Shown piece by piece: positions 63,025 through 64,000 of a DNA stretch of 64,000 bases. How positions within the stretch are numbered: position 1 is the first letter of the stretch; the number at the start of each line of letters is the position of its first letter. Source of the DNA: Plicaturopsis crispa FD-325 SS-3. Lineage: Eukaryota; Basidiomycota; Agaricomycetes; Amylocorticiales; Amylocorticiaceae. Made by a program: the position numbers and the translations under genes. The notes beneath the pieces are model-generated. The model was not told where the DNA came from. It made no database searches and saw only the letters and a program-made list of their open reading frames with translations. The stretch spans positions 96,176-160,175 of the forward strand of contig KN832560.1 in the NCBI GenBank assembly GCA_000827205.1, given 5' to 3'.

Positions 63025-64000
63025 ATGCTAGTTCGCAGTCTCACTGCTTTTCTGTTGGGTAGCAGGCTCGCTGTCTCTGTGCTCGGAGGGCCCACCCTAC
63101 TCGAGGACGAACCCCTGGAAAACCTCGGTTCATATGGCTATGATGCTTCGGACGTTGAACAGATCATCATAATATCCGACGAGACTCTCCCCTCCAACAA
63201 CTGGAACCAAGAGGATCTAGCAGAATATGGACGGCCTTCAAAACCTGAACGCCCTCCACCTTCTATCCACTCTCATGCGCAGTCTCAGGAGACAACTATC
63301 TATCAATATCTTACCCAGGATCCTGAGTGAGTCAACTCTCTACGTCTTACTTCTACACACTTTCTTTTGCTGATTCTTGGCTAGGTTTTCTCGATTCGCC
63401 AGGATCGTCAGTTTTAGTGATGAGATTGTTTCGCTACTCAACGATACCGCTGCAGGGTAAGTGATATTCGAGCTACTCTTTGGCGCGACTAACCCCTTTT
63501 CAGGGTCACGCTATTTGCTATTCCCAATCGCGCCTTCCCCCACCCTCGCAAGGAAACCCCCAAATCCTCCGAGCTTGCTGACCTTCTGACAAACACTGAC
63601 GATCTGGTGTCTGCACACCATTTTTCCGACATTGTCCGTGCACTCGAGCAGGCCGATTCCACGACTTCTCTCGATTCCACGGACCGCGAGGAGCTGCAGA
63701 AACTGCTGACGGCCGTGTTAGCCTATCATGTCATTCCTCAATCGCTGGATCTTCACCAATTAGGAGAAAACACCACCTATTCTACGAGTCTTACTCTCCA
63801 CGATGGCTCACTCGACGGACAACCCCTCCGTCTCAGAGTAAAGATGCGCGGACCCCATCATCGGGGATCGGTCAATACCTTCAGCAAGCTCCTTCACGAC
63901 AACGTGAAGACCAACAATGGTAAGTTCGTCTTCTGTACATACTTCGTCTCTTGAGCTAATCCGTAGCATAGGATTTATACACGCCATCTCCGGCCCCCTT
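63025..64000 (+). CDS. Secreted fasciclin (FAS1) domain protein, 5' part
   Basis: The gene runs off the right edge. MLVRSLTAFLLGSRLAVSVL is a signal peptide. After a leader (GPTLLEDEPLENLGSYGY) the protein shows TTIYQYLTQDPE, FSRFARIVSFSDEIVSLLND, the FAS1 signature VTLFAIPNRAFPHP and LTAVLAYHVIPQSLDL, the second conserved block of FAS1. Exons are about 63025-63327, 63385-63457, 63504-63919, then the last visible exon beginning about 63971 with GFIHAISGPL. FAS1 proteins act in cell adhesion and wall organisation, usually GPI-anchored in fungi; the anchor region is outside the window. Number of FAS1 repeats unknown. Confidence 0.85.

Overview
The window is nuclear DNA of an Agaricomycete-type basidiomycete. 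Nearly every gene is cut by many introns of about 50-60 bases with GT..AG ends, genes are tightly packed on both strands, and the first 8 kb carries gene families known to me only from mushroom-forming fungi (a 'TKLKFF..FYTNVTKLF' family, tandem RNase H1 N-terminal-like domains, a 'TRSGREF' family, DUF6532). All exon structures were read by eye from splice signals and family conservation, so individual exon edges are less certain than the gene calls.

Layout. 1-8.0 kb is an accessory, repeat-rich stretch: a truncated lineage-specific gene, a gene with two RNase H1 N-terminal-like domains, a 3 x 86 bp tandem repeat near a short telomere-like motif, a 'TRSGREF' family gene running into a GC-rich proline/alanine minisatellite, and a DUF6532 relic. 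From 8.0 kb on, conserved single-copy genes follow almost without gaps: GPI1/PIG-Q (-), a Rho GTPase (+), PIG-X (-), PFKFB (+), a GT8 glycosyltransferase (-), PNKP (+), a PITH protein (-), Skt5/Chs4 (-), a PHD-JmjC JHD1 demethylase (-), phosphoglycerate kinase (-), an RGG protein (+), SDA1 (+), a CFEM protein (-), DDX41 (+), a RecQ/Sgs1 helicase (-), NUF2 (+), an ING protein (-), an MLKL-NTD-like/TKL kinase-like protein (+), a Zn2Cys6 factor (+), a very large Pom1/DYRK kinase (+), a mitochondrial PDK/BCKDK-type kinase (-), proteasome ATPase Rpt1 (-), V-ATPase subunit A (+), and the 5' part of a fasciclin-domain gene (+).

Themes. Several neighbours act at the cell surface: two GPI-anchor enzymes flank a Rho GTPase, with a Golgi-type glycosyltransferase, a chitin synthase activator, a CFEM GPI-anchored protein and a fasciclin protein further along. 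Two glycolysis genes (PFKFB, PGK) and several chromosome/nuclear genes (PNKP, JHD1, RecQ, NUF2, ING) are interspersed. Compact divergent promoters serve PGK/RGG and Rpt1/VMA1.

The most interesting items are the MLKL-like protein, whose catalytic-loop Asp is Asn, and a perfect 38-nt inverted repeat whose two arms lie in the promoters of PIG-X and PFKFB in the same orientation relative to each gene.
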